A stretch of 64,000 nucleotides of DNA from Nonlabens arenilitoris (GCF_002954765.1 NZ_MTPW01000001.1:1625501-1689500), one strand, 5' to 3'; positions 1 through 9,841 are shown, numbered from the stretch's first letter. Notes: a model not told the origin generated them from the sequence alone. Numbers and translations: made by a program.

Positions 1-678
1 TTCAGTAAACCAGTTTCTTATAGTTGTTGCATTAGTAAGTGTTTCTTGTGTGCCAAAAGATTTAGAAACAATAACAAATAAAGTTGTTTCGGGATTGATC
101 TTTTTGAGTACTTCTTCTACATGGTCACCTTCTACATTAGATACAAAGTGAAGGGTCATATCATTTTTATATGCTTGTAAAGCTTCATAAACCATTACTG
201 GACCTAAATCACTACCACCTATTCCTATGTTAACTACAGTATCAAACTTTTTACCGTGAGCGGTTAGTGTGGTTCCATTCAATACATTATCCACATATTT
301 AAACATTTTTTGTTTACTTTCTGTGGCGTCGTTAACATTGCTGATCACGCTGCTGTCTGCACTGTTTTGTGGAGTTCTTAATGCTGTATGTAAAACAGCG
401 CGCTTTTCAGTGGCGTTTATGACAGCACCTGTGAAATAGGAATTGATTGCTTCTTTTAATCCACACTCTGTAGCAAGTGCTGTTAGATGAGATCTTGTAC
501 TTTCTGTAATTAGATTTTTTGAAAAATCAACATAAAAATCCTTATCGATTAACGTCAGCTTTTCTGCTCTTGAAGCATCTTTTTTAAACTCTTCTCTAAG
601 GCTAAAGTTGTCAAAACCTTCAAAATGCTTTTCTAATTTGAGCCACGCATTTGTTTCGGTAGGATTTATATTTTTCAT
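1..678 (-). CDS. pgi: Glucose-6-phosphate isomerase, N-terminal part (cut by window edge)
   Basis: Interconverts glucose 6-phosphate and fructose 6-phosphate in glycolysis and gluconeogenesis in the cytoplasm. Reading leftward from the ATG at 678, 226 codons are open to the edge. They contain the family motif VVNIGIGGSDLGP in the first SIS domain and a VSKSFGTQET stretch matching the phosphosugar-binding SKTFTTxET signature. Full-length family members have about 545 residues, so the second SIS domain and catalytic C-terminus lie outside. The start overlaps the stop of the M23 peptidase gene (ATGA), which implies translational coupling and co-transcription. Identification is strong; nothing unusual is visible in the part seen. 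Confidence 0.93.
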   Translation of the reverse strand, partial: MKNINPTETNAWLKLEKHFEGFDNFSLREEFKKDASRAEKLTLIDKDFYVDFSKNLITESTRSHLTALATECGLKEAINSYFTGAVINATEKRAVLHTALRTPQNSADSSVISNVNDATESKQKMFKYVDNVLNGTTLTAHGKKFDTVVNIGIGGSDLGPVMVYEALQAYKNDMTLHFVSNVEGDHVEEVLKKINPETTLFVIVSKSFGTQETLTNATTIRNWFTE

Positions 679-1913
679 AATACTTCTTCTTCGTTTTTAA
701 ATGGTAATAGGTCTATTTCATCCTTTAAAGGTTGAATAAAATTGAGATAATCATCCATTTTTTCTTTAGGCAATGGATCTGCGCTAGGTAAATTTTGTTT
801 GTATGGGTCAACCTGTTTCCCATTTACCCAGAAACGATAACATACATGTGGTCCAGTAGCTAGACCTGTGGATCCTACCGTACCTATCACCTGACCTTGT
901 TTAACACGCTGGCCTACTTTTACACTGCGTTTAGTCATGTGTAGATATTGTGTAGAATAGGTGTCGTTATGTTTTACTTTTACATAATTTCCATTGCCAC
1001 GTGTGTAACCAGACTTAACAACAACACCATTTGCTGTAGATACTATAGGTGTGCCATATGCCGCTGCATAGTCTGTCCCTTTATGTGCTTTCCATCTTTT
1101 TTGTACCGGATGAAATCTACGTTTTGTAAAACGGCTCGATATCCTTGAGTAGTTGACAGGTGCTTTTAAGAAAAAACTACGTAACGTCTTACCATTCTCA
1201 TCATAGTAATCACTTATATTGTTAATAGAATCTGTCTTAAAATCAAAAGCATAGAAAGGTGTTTTATCAGTCTCAAAAACTGCGGCTTCTATACTTTCAA
1301 TACCTGCATAGATACTGTCATTGATATAGCGTTCAGTATATATCATTTTAAAACGATCACCTTTTTGTAACCTAAAAAAGTCTATAGACCATCGATATAT
1401 ATCAGATAATTCATAAATAGCCGCCATGCCTAGACCTTCTTCTTCCATTGCCTCTGATAGAGTAGAATTAATGATGCCAGATGCTGTTTTCCTTACAAAT
1501 TTTAATGGATGTTTGTCTTTGTAAGCTTTGAGACTATCTGCAAAATTAAGTACTACATAATCCATTTTAGTAGTTTCATAAATGAACGCTTCTGGAGTAC
1601 CTAGACTGTCTTTTCTTTTTAAAATCTTATAGGGTTTACCTACTTGTATACGTCGTACACTATATACGGCGTCTAACTCTTCGGCAGCTTTAAAAACGCT
1701 TTGCCCATCTACGAGATGTGGATCAATAATATTACCAAAAGTGTCTCCGTTTTTAACAGTATCAGTAACGACTTCATAATTGTTAAGGTCAAAACCATAT
1801 TGCATAACAGGTACTACAACCTCTGCCACTTCTGGTTCGACATAAACTTCTTTTTCTTTACAAGCAGTCAAGCTTATTCCCAGTGCTAGGGCGATGACTA
1901 GAAATTTCTTCAT
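675..1913 (-). CDS. Lipoprotein M23-family peptidoglycan endopeptidase
   Basis: Predicted zinc metallopeptidase cleaving peptidoglycan cross-links in the periplasm. The first 18 residues form a lipoprotein signal ending ISLTAC (Cys18 lipidated). Residues 40-260 are OapA/YebA-like N-terminal sequence. The LytM/M23 domain occupies about residues 265-375: HKGTDYAA supplies the first His/Asp zinc ligands, followed by YLHM and GPHVCYRF, the usual HxH-type completion. All the expected ligands are present, so it should be active, unlike the degenerate LytM activators. It lies between TDO (3-bp gap) and pgi (4-bp overlap) in one minus-strand unit, a layout that does not itself suggest a functional link. 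Confidence 0.9.
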   Translation of the reverse strand: MKKFLVIALALGISLTACKEKEVYVEPEVAEVVVPVMQYGFDLNNYEVVTDTVKNGDTFGNIIDPHLVDGQSVFKAAEELDAVYSVRRIQVGKPYKILKRKDSLGTPEAFIYETTKMDYVVLNFADSLKAYKDKHPLKFVRKTASGIINSTLSEAMEEEGLGMAAIYELSDIYRWSIDFFRLQKGDRFKMIYTERYINDSIYAGIESIEAAVFETDKTPFYAFDFKTDSINNISDYYDENGKTLRSFFLKAPVNYSRISSRFTKRRFHPVQKRWKAHKGTDYAAAYGTPIVSTANGVVVKSGYTRGNGNYVKVKHNDTYSTQYLHMTKRSVKVGQRVKQGQVIGTVGSTGLATGPHVCYRFWVNGKQVDPYKQNLPSADPLPKEKMDDYLNFIQPLKDEIDLLPFKNEEEVL

Positions 1914-1916
1914 CTA

Positions 1917-2882
1917 TTATTTTGTGTTTAATGCGTGTTCAACCCATTGTTTTCCCCAGTTTTCGATCTCTTCTTGAGTCCATAGTTCTGGATAGAAAAT
2001 AATTTTTTGAAAACTAGGAGGCAAGAATTTCTTCCAGTTAGTTCCTCCAGTTGCTTGTATAGGATCACCTTCTTTTCTTAGATAGCGATGGGCACTTCCC
2101 ATATGCATTAGTTTCCAGTTGATGTTAGCGTTTTGGTCATGAGCGCGCATGGCGTCCATTAATTCTTTTGTTTTTTCTTCTTCAGGTAATTGCAGGTATC
2201 GCTGGTAAATATTTGTGTCTTTTACCTCATGCGCGATACGCAAGAATCTAGGTGTGTAACGTTCCTCAAACTGTTTTAGTGTAAGAGTCTTTTCTTGGGT
2301 ATGCATATCAATACCACCTTGCTTCCAATAACAGTGATTGTAGAGTTCTTCAAGGCTGTGGTTGTCGCTTTCGCGGAAGCGTTCTCTAACATCGGGATGC
2401 ACTACGTTTATGAGATCACTGCTGTAAAATTCAATCATACGAAACTGTGCACTCTGAAAACCGCTTGCCGGTAATAATGACATACGGAATTTTAAAAATT
2501 GCTCACGTTCCATACCTTTAATCATCACTTCAAAAGAGCTTATTAAAATACCGAAGTAGCGATTTATACGACGCAATTTTTCTGCAAAGAAAGGACCTGT
2601 TAATTCTGTGCTTTCAATAATTTGTAATTGTTCGTGAATAATAAGTTTAAAGTAGAGCTCAGTAATCTGGTGGTAGCCAATGAAAATCATCTCATCTGGG
2701 AAATGGGTAGAAGGTACCTGAAGGCTCAATAAGGTGTCCAGTCTTATGTAGTCCCAGTAAGTGATGTACTGATCGTACAAAAGTCCATCAAGATAAGAGA
2801 GCATATCCTGACCAGAGTTTTTAAATTTCTCTTCTAGCAACTGGATACGTTGCGCGATTTCTGGGCTGATTTCCTGTGACAT
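1917..2882 (-). CDS. kynA: Tryptophan 2,3-dioxygenase
   Basis: Haem enzyme opening the indole ring of L-tryptophan to N-formylkynurenine, the first step of the kynurenine pathway. The 321-residue protein has the family hallmark FIGYHQITELYFKLIIHE near residues 66-83, a MHMGSAHRYLR segment holding the likely haem-ligand region, and ATGGTNW, which matches the substrate-binding GTGG loop. It is somewhat longer than proteobacterial TDO (about 280), as is common for the Bacteroidota form. Homogentisate dioxygenase is encoded three genes upstream on the same strand, suggesting an aromatic amino-acid catabolic neighbourhood. A TACATTTG -7 element lies just upstream of the ATG. No other kynurenine-pathway gene is visible here. 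Confidence 0.93.
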   Translation of the reverse strand: MSQEISPEIAQRIQLLEEKFKNSGQDMLSYLDGLLYDQYITYWDYIRLDTLLSLQVPSTHFPDEMIFIGYHQITELYFKLIIHEQLQIIESTELTGPFFAEKLRRINRYFGILISSFEVMIKGMEREQFLKFRMSLLPASGFQSAQFRMIEFYSSDLINVVHPDVRERFRESDNHSLEELYNHCYWKQGGIDMHTQEKTLTLKQFEERYTPRFLRIAHEVKDTNIYQRYLQLPEEEKTKELMDAMRAHDQNANINWKLMHMGSAHRYLRKEGDPIQATGGTNWKKFLPPSFQKIIFYPELWTQEEIENWGKQWVEHALNTK

Positions 2883-2902
2883 GAAAACATTTTAAGGTTC
2901 TA

Positions 2903-2910
2903 CAAATGTA
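2903..2910 (-). promoter_or_regulatory. Bacteroidota -7 element upstream of TDO
   Basis: Read on the minus strand the sequence is TACATTTG, a full match to the Bacteroidota TAnnTTTG -7 consensus, 20 bases before the TDO start. No convincing TTG -33 element was found at the right spacing, so this is tentative. Confidence 0.4.
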
Positions 2911-2979
2911 ATGATACCTGTGAAACCTTAAAACGTATCTATTGATTAAAGAAGGATATTGTTAACAGTGTTTACGAAC

Positions 2980-3768
2980 TTAATTAGGTAGTGTCTTAAA
3001 TTGATATTTAAGACCTTTAAAGGCGTCTAGATCTGCAGTCAGTGACCCTACAGCCAGTTTTGCCTTTATTTTAAGTGGCATTTTATTTTCATCATCAGAT
3101 ATCCATACGGTTAGACTTTCTTCTTCTTTAAAAACACGACCTGATTGTACATAAGGTCTGAATTCTAAAGCAGGTACTTTACCGAATTTAGTCCTGATGG
3201 TATCACGGCCTAAAAATTTTAATTTAAAGTCAAAGTTTTCCTTATCAAAGAACATAGGTAGCTTAAACTCGTCTCCTTTTTCTAAAGTTTTAATGTCTAC
3301 TATAGTGCGTAAATGATAAAAGGCACTCATCATATCTTGAGTAGATGGTTCTATTTTCATAGACTCTACTTTATTATGTTTTTTATCTTTGATGACAGCC
3401 GTACCAGTATCGTGATCAAAATCAATCTGAATATCTTTAGTATGTCCACCTTCATCAATATCGCGTATGAATCTATAAGGCTTTACCGTTGTGCGATCTA
3501 TATAGGTCTCATAACGATCATCTACTTTAAAGAATAAGTGTAATAGACCGGTAGATTTTCCTTTACCTTTTATATGGTAAACATCTTTACCGTCTAGTCT
3601 AGCCTCACTCACCTGCATGGTAGCATAGCTAGCATTAAAAACACCATAGTGAATTCTAAAACGGAACCATTCACCTTTCTTAAATGCCATTTCAGGTGGT
3701 GCGCTACTAGGCATAAAAGCTGTAGTAGCAATAAATATAGCGAGTAGAGGAAATATAATCTTTTTCAT
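2980..3768 (-). CDS. DUF3108 domain-containing exported protein
   Basis: Protein of unknown function with the DUF3108 layout: an N-terminal signal peptide (MKKIIFPLLAIFIATTAF), then beta-rich sequence with the family-like segments KKGEWFRFRIHYG and LTVWISDDENKMPLKIKAK. The start is placed at the ATG at 3768 rather than at the longer open frame from 3846, because it begins directly with the Lys-rich n-region of the signal peptide; the 26 upstream residues do not resemble a leader. The mature protein of about 240 residues is probably periplasmic or envelope-associated. It lies between the CCC-motif membrane protein and TDO on the same strand. Function unknown. Confidence 0.8.
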   Translation of the reverse strand: MKKIIFPLLAIFIATTAFMPSSAPPEMAFKKGEWFRFRIHYGVFNASYATMQVSEARLDGKDVYHIKGKGKSTGLLHLFFKVDDRYETYIDRTTVKPYRFIRDIDEGGHTKDIQIDFDHDTGTAVIKDKKHNKVESMKIEPSTQDMMSAFYHLRTIVDIKTLEKGDEFKLPMFFDKENFDFKLKFLGRDTIRTKFGKVPALEFRPYVQSGRVFKEEESLTVWISDDENKMPLKIKAKLAVGSLTADLDAFKGLKYQFKTLPN

Positions 3769-3857
3769 GATGCTTTGATTTAACAGCACTTTCATGCGTT
3801 TCAAAGTATGAAATACAAAACTCGTTCCAAAACCCGATTCCTTCATGTTATAACACT

Positions 3858-4481
3858 TTAATCCAGTGGAGCTTCTTCTATAATTGTTTCTAGTTCTACC
3901 GCTTCATTCATTAAAGAGTCTGTGGTTTCATTTAAGCTATCAACTTCTTCTTCATACTCATACCAGTCGTCTTCAACTTCAGATTCTTCATATTCATAAT
4001 CTTCATTATACCATTCATCATCTTCATTCATCATATCTAAGTAGTTGTAGTCATCAAACGTATTACTAAATAGACCTATAAATCCTAGTGCGATTAAAAT
4101 TAAGCTTACGATACCTACTACTAGATTAAAAGTCTTTGCGTTGCGGACTCTTTTATAACTGTTAGGATCATATTGTTCTGGGTTTTGTTGATATTTATTT
4201 ATACTAGAGTGTGCAAGTGCAAATCCTATAATACTAAGAACAAGAGCTAGGTACTGACCACCTATACAGCAACATAAAACAAATAGTACAGTAGCAATAA
4301 TTGCTAGAATCATCGCGCTGTTATCTGCTGGTAATTTAGAACGATAAGGTTGTGAGCTCCAGTTTTGACTACTTTGATTTTGATCATAGCTTCTAGTACT
4401 GTCATATCCTGCATTAGAATAGTTATTATCTTCCCAAGATCTGTTTTGATTAGAAGAGTTTTGGTTGGTGTTGTTTTCCAA
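3858..4481 (-). CDS. CCC-motif two-TM membrane protein with acidic tail
   Basis: Small membrane protein of the kind annotated in flavobacteria as 'CCC motif membrane protein' (DUF4190-like). Residues 1-55 are Asn/Ser/Gln-rich. The first membrane segment (about 58-90) carries the FVLCCCIGG motif, and a second lies at about 118-140 (VVGIVSLILIALGFIGLF). The last 60 residues are extremely acidic (repeated DD/EE/EYE/EEE) and form a charged tail. Function is unknown. It is encoded 27 bases downstream of hmgA on the same strand, so co-transcription is likely. Confidence 0.75.
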   Translation of the reverse strand: MENNTNQNSSNQNRSWEDNNYSNAGYDSTRSYDQNQSSQNWSSQPYRSKLPADNSAMILAIIATVLFVLCCCIGGQYLALVLSIIGFALAHSSINKYQQNPEQYDPNSYKRVRNAKTFNLVVGIVSLILIALGFIGLFSNTFDDYNYLDMMNEDDEWYNEDYEYEESEVEDDWYEYEEEVDSLNETTDSLMNEAVELETIIEEAPLD

Positions 4482-4507
4482 TGGTCTAAAGTTTAATTTG
4501 TAAAATT

Positions 4508-5674
4508 TTAATGGTTAGAATCTAGCCAGCTTTTGTGATAATCTTCATCAGCTATTTCGAGAGCTGCTTTTGTAACTTTTAAAGGTTTAAAGGTATCTAC
4601 CATAACAGCAAGTTCTTCCGTTTTAGTTTTTCCTATACTACGTTCTGCGGCACCAGGATGTGGTCCATGTGGTATTCCTGCAGGATGCAAACTAATATGA
4701 CCTGCATCTACATCATTGCGACTCATAAAATCTCCATCAACATAATAAAGTACCTCATCACTATCTATATTACTATGATTATAGGGTGCAGGAATACTGT
4801 CTGGATGGTAGTCGTATAGTCTAGGTACAAAGCTACACACGACAAATGCGTCTGTTTCAAAAGTTTGATGCACTGGTGGTGGCTGGTGTATGCGGCCAGT
4901 AATGGGCTCAAAATCGTGTATGGATAATGCATAAGGAAAATTATATCCATCATAGCCCACAACATCAAATGGATGTGATGCATATACCATATCAAAAATC
5001 TCGTCTTGCTTTTTAATTTTCATTAAAAAATCACCTAACTCATCATGTGTTTCAAGTGAATCCGGTCTTCTTATGTCTCGCTCACAATAAGGAGAATGTT
5101 CTAGTAACTGACCGAACCAGTTGCGGTAACGTTTAGGAGTGTAAATAGGTCTTCTAGACTCTGTGATAAAAAGTCTATTGTCTTTATCTTCAAATCGTAG
5201 TTGATATATAATACCACGTGGGATTAATAGATAATCACCATATTTAAAATCTATATTACCTAAATGTGTGCGCAACGTTCCTGATCCTTTATGGATAAAG
5301 ATCAACTCATCTGCATCTGAATTTTTATAGAAATAGTCTGTCATGGATTCTTGTGGTGCTGCAAGAATGATATTAACATCACTATTTGTAAGAACTACAG
5401 TACGGCTTTCTAAGTAATCGGCTTTGGGTTTTACTTGAAATCCCTTAAAGCGATAAGATTTTATGTGATTTTCTAGGGCAATCTCTGGTTTTACAGAATA
5501 CTGTCCTTTAATTTCCTTAACCATAGTAGGTCTATGGACGTGGTATGAATTTGTGGACATACCGTCAAAACCTATAGTTCCAAAAAGTTGCTCAGAATAT
5601 AATTCACCATTAGGCTTTCTGAAAACAGTGTGTCTTTTGGGTGGTATTTTTCCTAGTTTATGATAAAAAGGCAT
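4508..5674 (-). CDS. hmgA: Homogentisate 1,2-dioxygenase
   Basis: Non-haem iron dioxygenase opening the ring of homogentisate to maleylacetoacetate in tyrosine/phenylalanine degradation. The 388-residue cupin protein has HPFDVVGYDGYNFPYALSIH followed by DFEPITGRIHQPPPVHQTFE, a very characteristic HmgA stretch, and GIPHGPHPGAAERSIG near the C-terminus, which carries His ligands. The N-terminus (MPFYHKLGKIPPKRH) is also typical. Length is slightly below that of the eukaryotic enzyme (about 445) but usual for the Bacteroidota form. The next steps (maleylacetoacetate isomerase, fumarylacetoacetase) and HPPD are not in this window. Confidence 0.92.
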   Translation of the reverse strand: MPFYHKLGKIPPKRHTVFRKPNGELYSEQLFGTIGFDGMSTNSYHVHRPTMVKEIKGQYSVKPEIALENHIKSYRFKGFQVKPKADYLESRTVVLTNSDVNIILAAPQESMTDYFYKNSDADELIFIHKGSGTLRTHLGNIDFKYGDYLLIPRGIIYQLRFEDKDNRLFITESRRPIYTPKRYRNWFGQLLEHSPYCERDIRRPDSLETHDELGDFLMKIKKQDEIFDMVYASHPFDVVGYDGYNFPYALSIHDFEPITGRIHQPPPVHQTFETDAFVVCSFVPRLYDYHPDSIPAPYNHSNIDSDEVLYYVDGDFMSRNDVDAGHISLHPAGIPHGPHPGAAERSIGKTKTEELAVMVDTFKPLKVTKAALEIADEDYHKSWLDSNH

Positions 5675-5765
5675 GAGCTGTTATTTTTATGACTAGCAAT
5701 TTCGGAAATTCCTGAGATGATACCATGTTTTAAAGCAATTATTTATCTATGGAATTTGAAGGATA

Positions 5766-5781
5766 CGCTTTCGCGAAAGCG
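5766..5781. repeat. Dispersed 16-bp palindrome (perfect copy)
   Basis: CGCTTTCGCGAAAGCG, a perfect self-complementary 16-mer, lies immediately after the stop codon of the patatin-like gene. It could fold as a hairpin in the transcript, but copies inside genes elsewhere argue against a purely terminator role. Confidence 0.9.
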
Positions 5782-5783
5782 TT

Positions 5784-8018
5784 CTAAAATTGAAACCCTA
5801 GATTTACATAGAACTCACCTTTACTTTGCTCTGGACTGAAACTATATTTTAATTCTAATGGTCCTAAAAAAGTTTCAAGGCCATACCCTATAGCATATCC
5901 TGTAAATCCATCAGTACTGAACCAGTCGGATTTTTCAAAGAGATAGTCATCAATTTTTACAGAGTTAGTGCTTAAAATAATGTGGTTGTTCTTGAAAATT
6001 TCATAGTCTACTTCAATAAGGCCACGCATTACTGTGTTGCCACTTAAGCTTACAAAATCATAACCATAGAAAGGTAAGATATTATTAATGCGCCTAGCAC
6101 CATAACCACCTAAGAAAAAGTCAAAAGAGCTATTTCCAGGATTACCTATAGGTAGGCCTAGTAATAAATCGCCTCGCAGACTCCATTTACCAAATTTTCT
6201 AGCATGTCCTACAGAAACCTGAGCCATAGAGAACTCTTGAAAGTTGTTATCTATTTTACTTTCGTTATATAAATAGATGTGTAAATCACCATCAATTTTC
6301 CAACCGCTAGATGGGAAAAATAAATTGTCATAAGTGTCGTAAAGCACACTGGTATATACACTACTGTAATTGCTGTTCTCAAAAATAGTGCGCTGGTCTG
6401 AGTTAGTTTCAGTTCCTAATGTTTCAGTAAATAGGCGTAAGGATTTATATTCTGCACCTACGGTAAGATTAAATCCGTTACCTATTTTAGTTTGTAAAAA
6501 TAGCTGCTGTGTCCAGTCGTTATAATCTAAATCTATTGAGTTAACGCTTACATTAAGGTCTGCAACTTGTTCTAAGAAGTTTGCAGAAATTTGTTTTTCA
6601 TATTGAACAAATTCACTGTGTAAACCTATAGACCAATATTTACCTTTATCTATATAATAGTCAAAGTTATATCTGACATTATCGCCCAGAATAACATCTG
6701 CAGATACTACATCACTATCAAATAGAACATTTTTTCTAGTAAGGTTGACTAATGCTGCACTTCTCAATAGCTCATCATAATGAACACCTAGTCTCAGGTA
6801 ATTGCGTACAGTTGTTTCTATAACACCTATTTCTAGAATTGCACCATCTGGTGTGTTGATGATCTCATAATTAATTTTAGAAAAGTTATTTGTTGCTTGT
6901 AAGTTATTGATGCCGTCCCTAATGTCTGTATATGCAACATTACCAGGTGTTTCTATTTTAAATCTACCATTAATATAGGCTCTAGAGTAGTTCTCGTTAC
7001 CGTTAATATATACTTGAGCTAGGTAAATACTATCTGTCGCAACGGCAGGTAGTTTTTCTCTACGGTAACCATTTTTATCTATTAACTTTTGTAACTGATC
7101 AAGTTTTTTAAAGGCTGCGATTTCTCCTTCTTTGATAATAGCCTTTCCTTGATCAAAGGAGATAACAGTATAGTTCTCTATATCGGGATCAATATAAATG
7201 TCTGTGTAAGTTACTTTTTCTTGCATCGCACTTATGGTGCGATAATTATTAATTTGAGTCAAGATGTCAAAAGCTCCATTAAGCTGTTCTCTATTTTTAA
7301 GACCATCTTGTACGTCCACACCTATGATGATGTCCATACCACGGTCTCTTAACTTTTCTACTGGATAATTATCTGTGACGCCGCCGTCTATAAAAAGTCT
7401 ATTTTCTATTTCTACTGGAGCAAATAACGAAGGCAACGCACCACTGGCGTTTACAGCACGAGGTAGATAGCCATTATCTAATATAACGTCTTCACCAGTT
7501 TCAACGTCTGTCGCGATACAAAAAAACGGTATTGGTAATTCACTAAATTCATCTACATCTTTAACATGTGAGAGTAATCTAGATAGTAGATTGTAAATAT
7601 TCTGACCTTTGCTTAATGAGTTAGGTACTTGAACTTTAAAATCTTTAAATGGTAGAGTCACGCCATAACGTTCATTGTCCTTACGTTCAAAGTATGTTTT
7701 AGATTCACGCGGGATCTCATCAGATATAATATCGTCAAAGTCTATAGTCTGAAAAATAGAATCTAATTGTTTACCTGTATAACCAGATGCATATAGAGAA
7801 CCTACAATCGCTCCCATACTAGTGCCCGCCACATAGTCTATTTTTATACCTAATGAATCAATGACTTTTAAAGTGCCTATGTGAGCAAGTCCTTTTGCGC
7901 CACCACCAGATAAAACGAGACCTATTTTGGGCTTGTCAGGATCTGAATCTTGTTGCGCGCTTAAATAAGACGCTTGCGCGAAAACGAATATTAAAATAAT
8001 CCAGATATGCTTATTCAT
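5784..8018 (-). CDS. Patatin-like phospholipase fused to POTRA and outer-membrane beta-barrel (PlpD/type Vd-like)
   Basis: Predicted lipase delivered to the outer membrane or surface. After a signal peptide (ending near ASYLSAQ), the patatin domain (about 30-290) has the oxyanion-hole glycines GGGAKG, the nucleophile elbow GTSMG (Ser about 66) and the catalytic Asp in DGGVTDNYP (about 210), so the Ser-Asp dyad is intact. Residues 310-390 resemble a POTRA domain (VYINGNENYSRAYI) and the rest is a BamA-type barrel ending in FYVNLGFQF. The start is taken at the ATG at 8018 (8024 is possible), overlapping the uvrC 3' end by 8 bases. The degenerate palindrome at 7971 falls in the signal-peptide codons. 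Confidence 0.88.
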   Translation of the reverse strand: MNKHIWIILIFVFAQASYLSAQQDSDPDKPKIGLVLSGGGAKGLAHIGTLKVIDSLGIKIDYVAGTSMGAIVGSLYASGYTGKQLDSIFQTIDFDDIISDEIPRESKTYFERKDNERYGVTLPFKDFKVQVPNSLSKGQNIYNLLSRLLSHVKDVDEFSELPIPFFCIATDVETGEDVILDNGYLPRAVNASGALPSLFAPVEIENRLFIDGGVTDNYPVEKLRDRGMDIIIGVDVQDGLKNREQLNGAFDILTQINNYRTISAMQEKVTYTDIYIDPDIENYTVISFDQGKAIIKEGEIAAFKKLDQLQKLIDKNGYRREKLPAVATDSIYLAQVYINGNENYSRAYINGRFKIETPGNVAYTDIRDGINNLQATNNFSKINYEIINTPDGAILEIGVIETTVRNYLRLGVHYDELLRSAALVNLTRKNVLFDSDVVSADVILGDNVRYNFDYYIDKGKYWSIGLHSEFVQYEKQISANFLEQVADLNVSVNSIDLDYNDWTQQLFLQTKIGNGFNLTVGAEYKSLRLFTETLGTETNSDQRTIFENSNYSSVYTSVLYDTYDNLFFPSSGWKIDGDLHIYLYNESKIDNNFQEFSMAQVSVGHARKFGKWSLRGDLLLGLPIGNPGNSSFDFFLGGYGARRINNILPFYGYDFVSLSGNTVMRGLIEVDYEIFKNNHIILSTNSVKIDDYLFEKSDWFSTDGFTGYAIGYGLETFLGPLELKYSFSPEQSKGEFYVNLGFQF

Positions 8019-9810
8019 TTTCATTCTTGTAAAAATCGATAATTTTCTGCGCTCTCGAAACACCTATAATATCTTCTAATTCTTTTTTAGAGGCTGATTT
8101 AATTCTTTTAACTGATCTAAAATGTCTTAATAACTCTACAGCTGTTTTTTCTCCTATACCAGGTATGTTATCTAGTTCAGTCTCGATGGCTTGCTTGCTA
8201 CGTTTATTACGGTGGTGTGTGATCCCAAAACGGTGCGCCTCATTTCTCATTTGCTGGATAACCTTAAGTGTTTCAGAGCGTTTATCGAGATACAATGGTA
8301 CTGGATCGTTAGGGTAAAATAATTCTTCAAGTCTTTTAGCAATTCCTATAATAGTTATTTTTCCTCTTAGCCCTAATCGGTCTAGAGCTTTTAAACCGCT
8401 AGATAATTGTCCTTTACCACCGTCTACAACAACAAGTTGTGGTAATGACTTACCTTCTTCTAATAGTCTTCTATAACGTCTATGCACAACCTCTTCCATA
8501 CTGGCAAAATCATCTGGACCTTCTACAGTTTTAATATTAAAATTACGATAATCTTTCTTACTAGGTTTTCCATTTTTAAATACCACACATGCAGCAACAG
8601 GATTAGTTCCTTGAATATTTGAATTATCAAAACATTCTATATGAACTGGTTCTACATCCAGTCTTAAATCTGCTTTCATTTGTGCCATAAGACGCTTTAC
8701 GTGTCTGTCTGGATCTACTATTTTTATGGTTTTAAACTGTTCTTGTCTATAAAATTTTGCATTGCGCAGTGATAGATCTACAATCTTCTTTTTATCACCT
8801 AATTGTGGTATAGTCACCTTTATTTGATCACCTAATTTAACTTCAAACGGCACATAAATTTCTTTACACTGAGAGTTAAAACGCTGGCGCAATTCAATAA
8901 TTGCAATTTCTAGCAACTCTTGATCGGTTTCTTCTAGTTTCTTTTTGATTTCTAAAGTATGGGAACGCACAATCGCACCATGAGATAATTGTAAATAGTT
9001 TACATAAGCATGTGTTTCATCAGATATCAGACTGAAAACATCAACGTCAGTAATTTTAGAGTTGACCACAGTAGACTTAGATTGATACTTCTGTAAAACT
9101 TCAAGTTTTTCTTTAATCCGTTGAGCGTCTTCAAATTGCATATTTGCAGCATACTCCATCATCTGTGATTCAAAATGTTTTGCAGCATTTTTATAATCAC
9201 CTTTTACAATGTTGCGTACATTATCAATATTTGCTGCATATGCAGTTTCACTCATTAAGCCATCACAAGGTCCAGCACAATTACCTATGTGGTACTCTAG
9301 ACATACTTTATACTTGCCTGCATTAATTTTATCTGCACTTAAGTCGTATTTACAAGTGCGCAAAGGATATAAGCCTTTAATAAGATCTAGTAAAGCACGT
9401 ACAGTCTTGACACTAGAAAAAGGGCCATAATACTCACTACCATCTTTTATCATTCGGCGTGTTAAAAATACACGAGGAAAACGTTCTTTCTTAATACATA
9501 GCCATGGATACGTCTTATCATCGCGCAACATGATATTATATCGTGGATTTCTATTTTTAATCAAAGAGTTTTCCAGCAGTAGCGCATCCATTTCCGTTTC
9601 TACCACTATGTGTTCAATAGTCACAATTTTCTTAACCATCGATTTTATGCGATAGCTGTCGTGATTTTTAGTAAAATATGATGTGACGCGCTTTTTCAGG
9701 TTTTTTGCCTTTCCTACATAGAGTAGTTTGTGGTCTTTATCATAATATTGATAAACACCTGGTGTAGAAGGTAGAATTCTGATTTGGACCTCAAGCGGTG
9801 ATAATTCCAT
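8011..9810 (-). CDS. uvrC: Excinuclease ABC subunit C
   Basis: Dual-incision nuclease of nucleotide excision repair, acting on the UvrB-DNA complex. The order is classical: GIY-YIG nuclease at about residues 14-90 (PGVYQYYDKDHKLLYVGKAK), a cysteine-containing segment near 155-175 (KVCLEYHIGNCAGPC), a UVR motif near 200-235, the RNase H-like C-terminal nuclease (HIECFDNSNIQGTNPVAACV, VVVDGGKGQL) and tandem helix-hairpin-helix motifs at the end (IPGIGEKTAVELLRHF). The 599-residue length is normal. The 3' end overlaps the patatin gene. Confidence 0.96.
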   Translation of the reverse strand: MELSPLEVQIRILPSTPGVYQYYDKDHKLLYVGKAKNLKKRVTSYFTKNHDSYRIKSMVKKIVTIEHIVVETEMDALLLENSLIKNRNPRYNIMLRDDKTYPWLCIKKERFPRVFLTRRMIKDGSEYYGPFSSVKTVRALLDLIKGLYPLRTCKYDLSADKINAGKYKVCLEYHIGNCAGPCDGLMSETAYAANIDNVRNIVKGDYKNAAKHFESQMMEYAANMQFEDAQRIKEKLEVLQKYQSKSTVVNSKITDVDVFSLISDETHAYVNYLQLSHGAIVRSHTLEIKKKLEETDQELLEIAIIELRQRFNSQCKEIYVPFEVKLGDQIKVTIPQLGDKKKIVDLSLRNAKFYRQEQFKTIKIVDPDRHVKRLMAQMKADLRLDVEPVHIECFDNSNIQGTNPVAACVVFKNGKPSKKDYRNFNIKTVEGPDDFASMEEVVHRRYRRLLEEGKSLPQLVVVDGGKGQLSSGLKALDRLGLRGKITIIGIAKRLEELFYPNDPVPLYLDKRSETLKVIQQMRNEAHRFGITHHRNKRSKQAIETELDNIPGIGEKTAVELLRHFRSVKRIKSASKKELEDIIGVSRAQKIIDFYKNENE

Positions 9811-9841
9811 AGCGATGTAAAGTTAGGAATTTTCTAGAGCA

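Noticed and set aside
3884..4069. Open frames opposite the acidic tail gene (His/Leu/Ser-rich)
   Set aside because: They mirror the GAT/GAA-rich sense codons of the CCC-motif gene and have no start context or homologous look.
5766..5781. The CGCTTTCGCGAAAGCG repeats as CRISPR units or IS ends
   Set aside because: Copies are kilobases apart, there are no regular spacers, no cas or transposase genes, and no target duplications.
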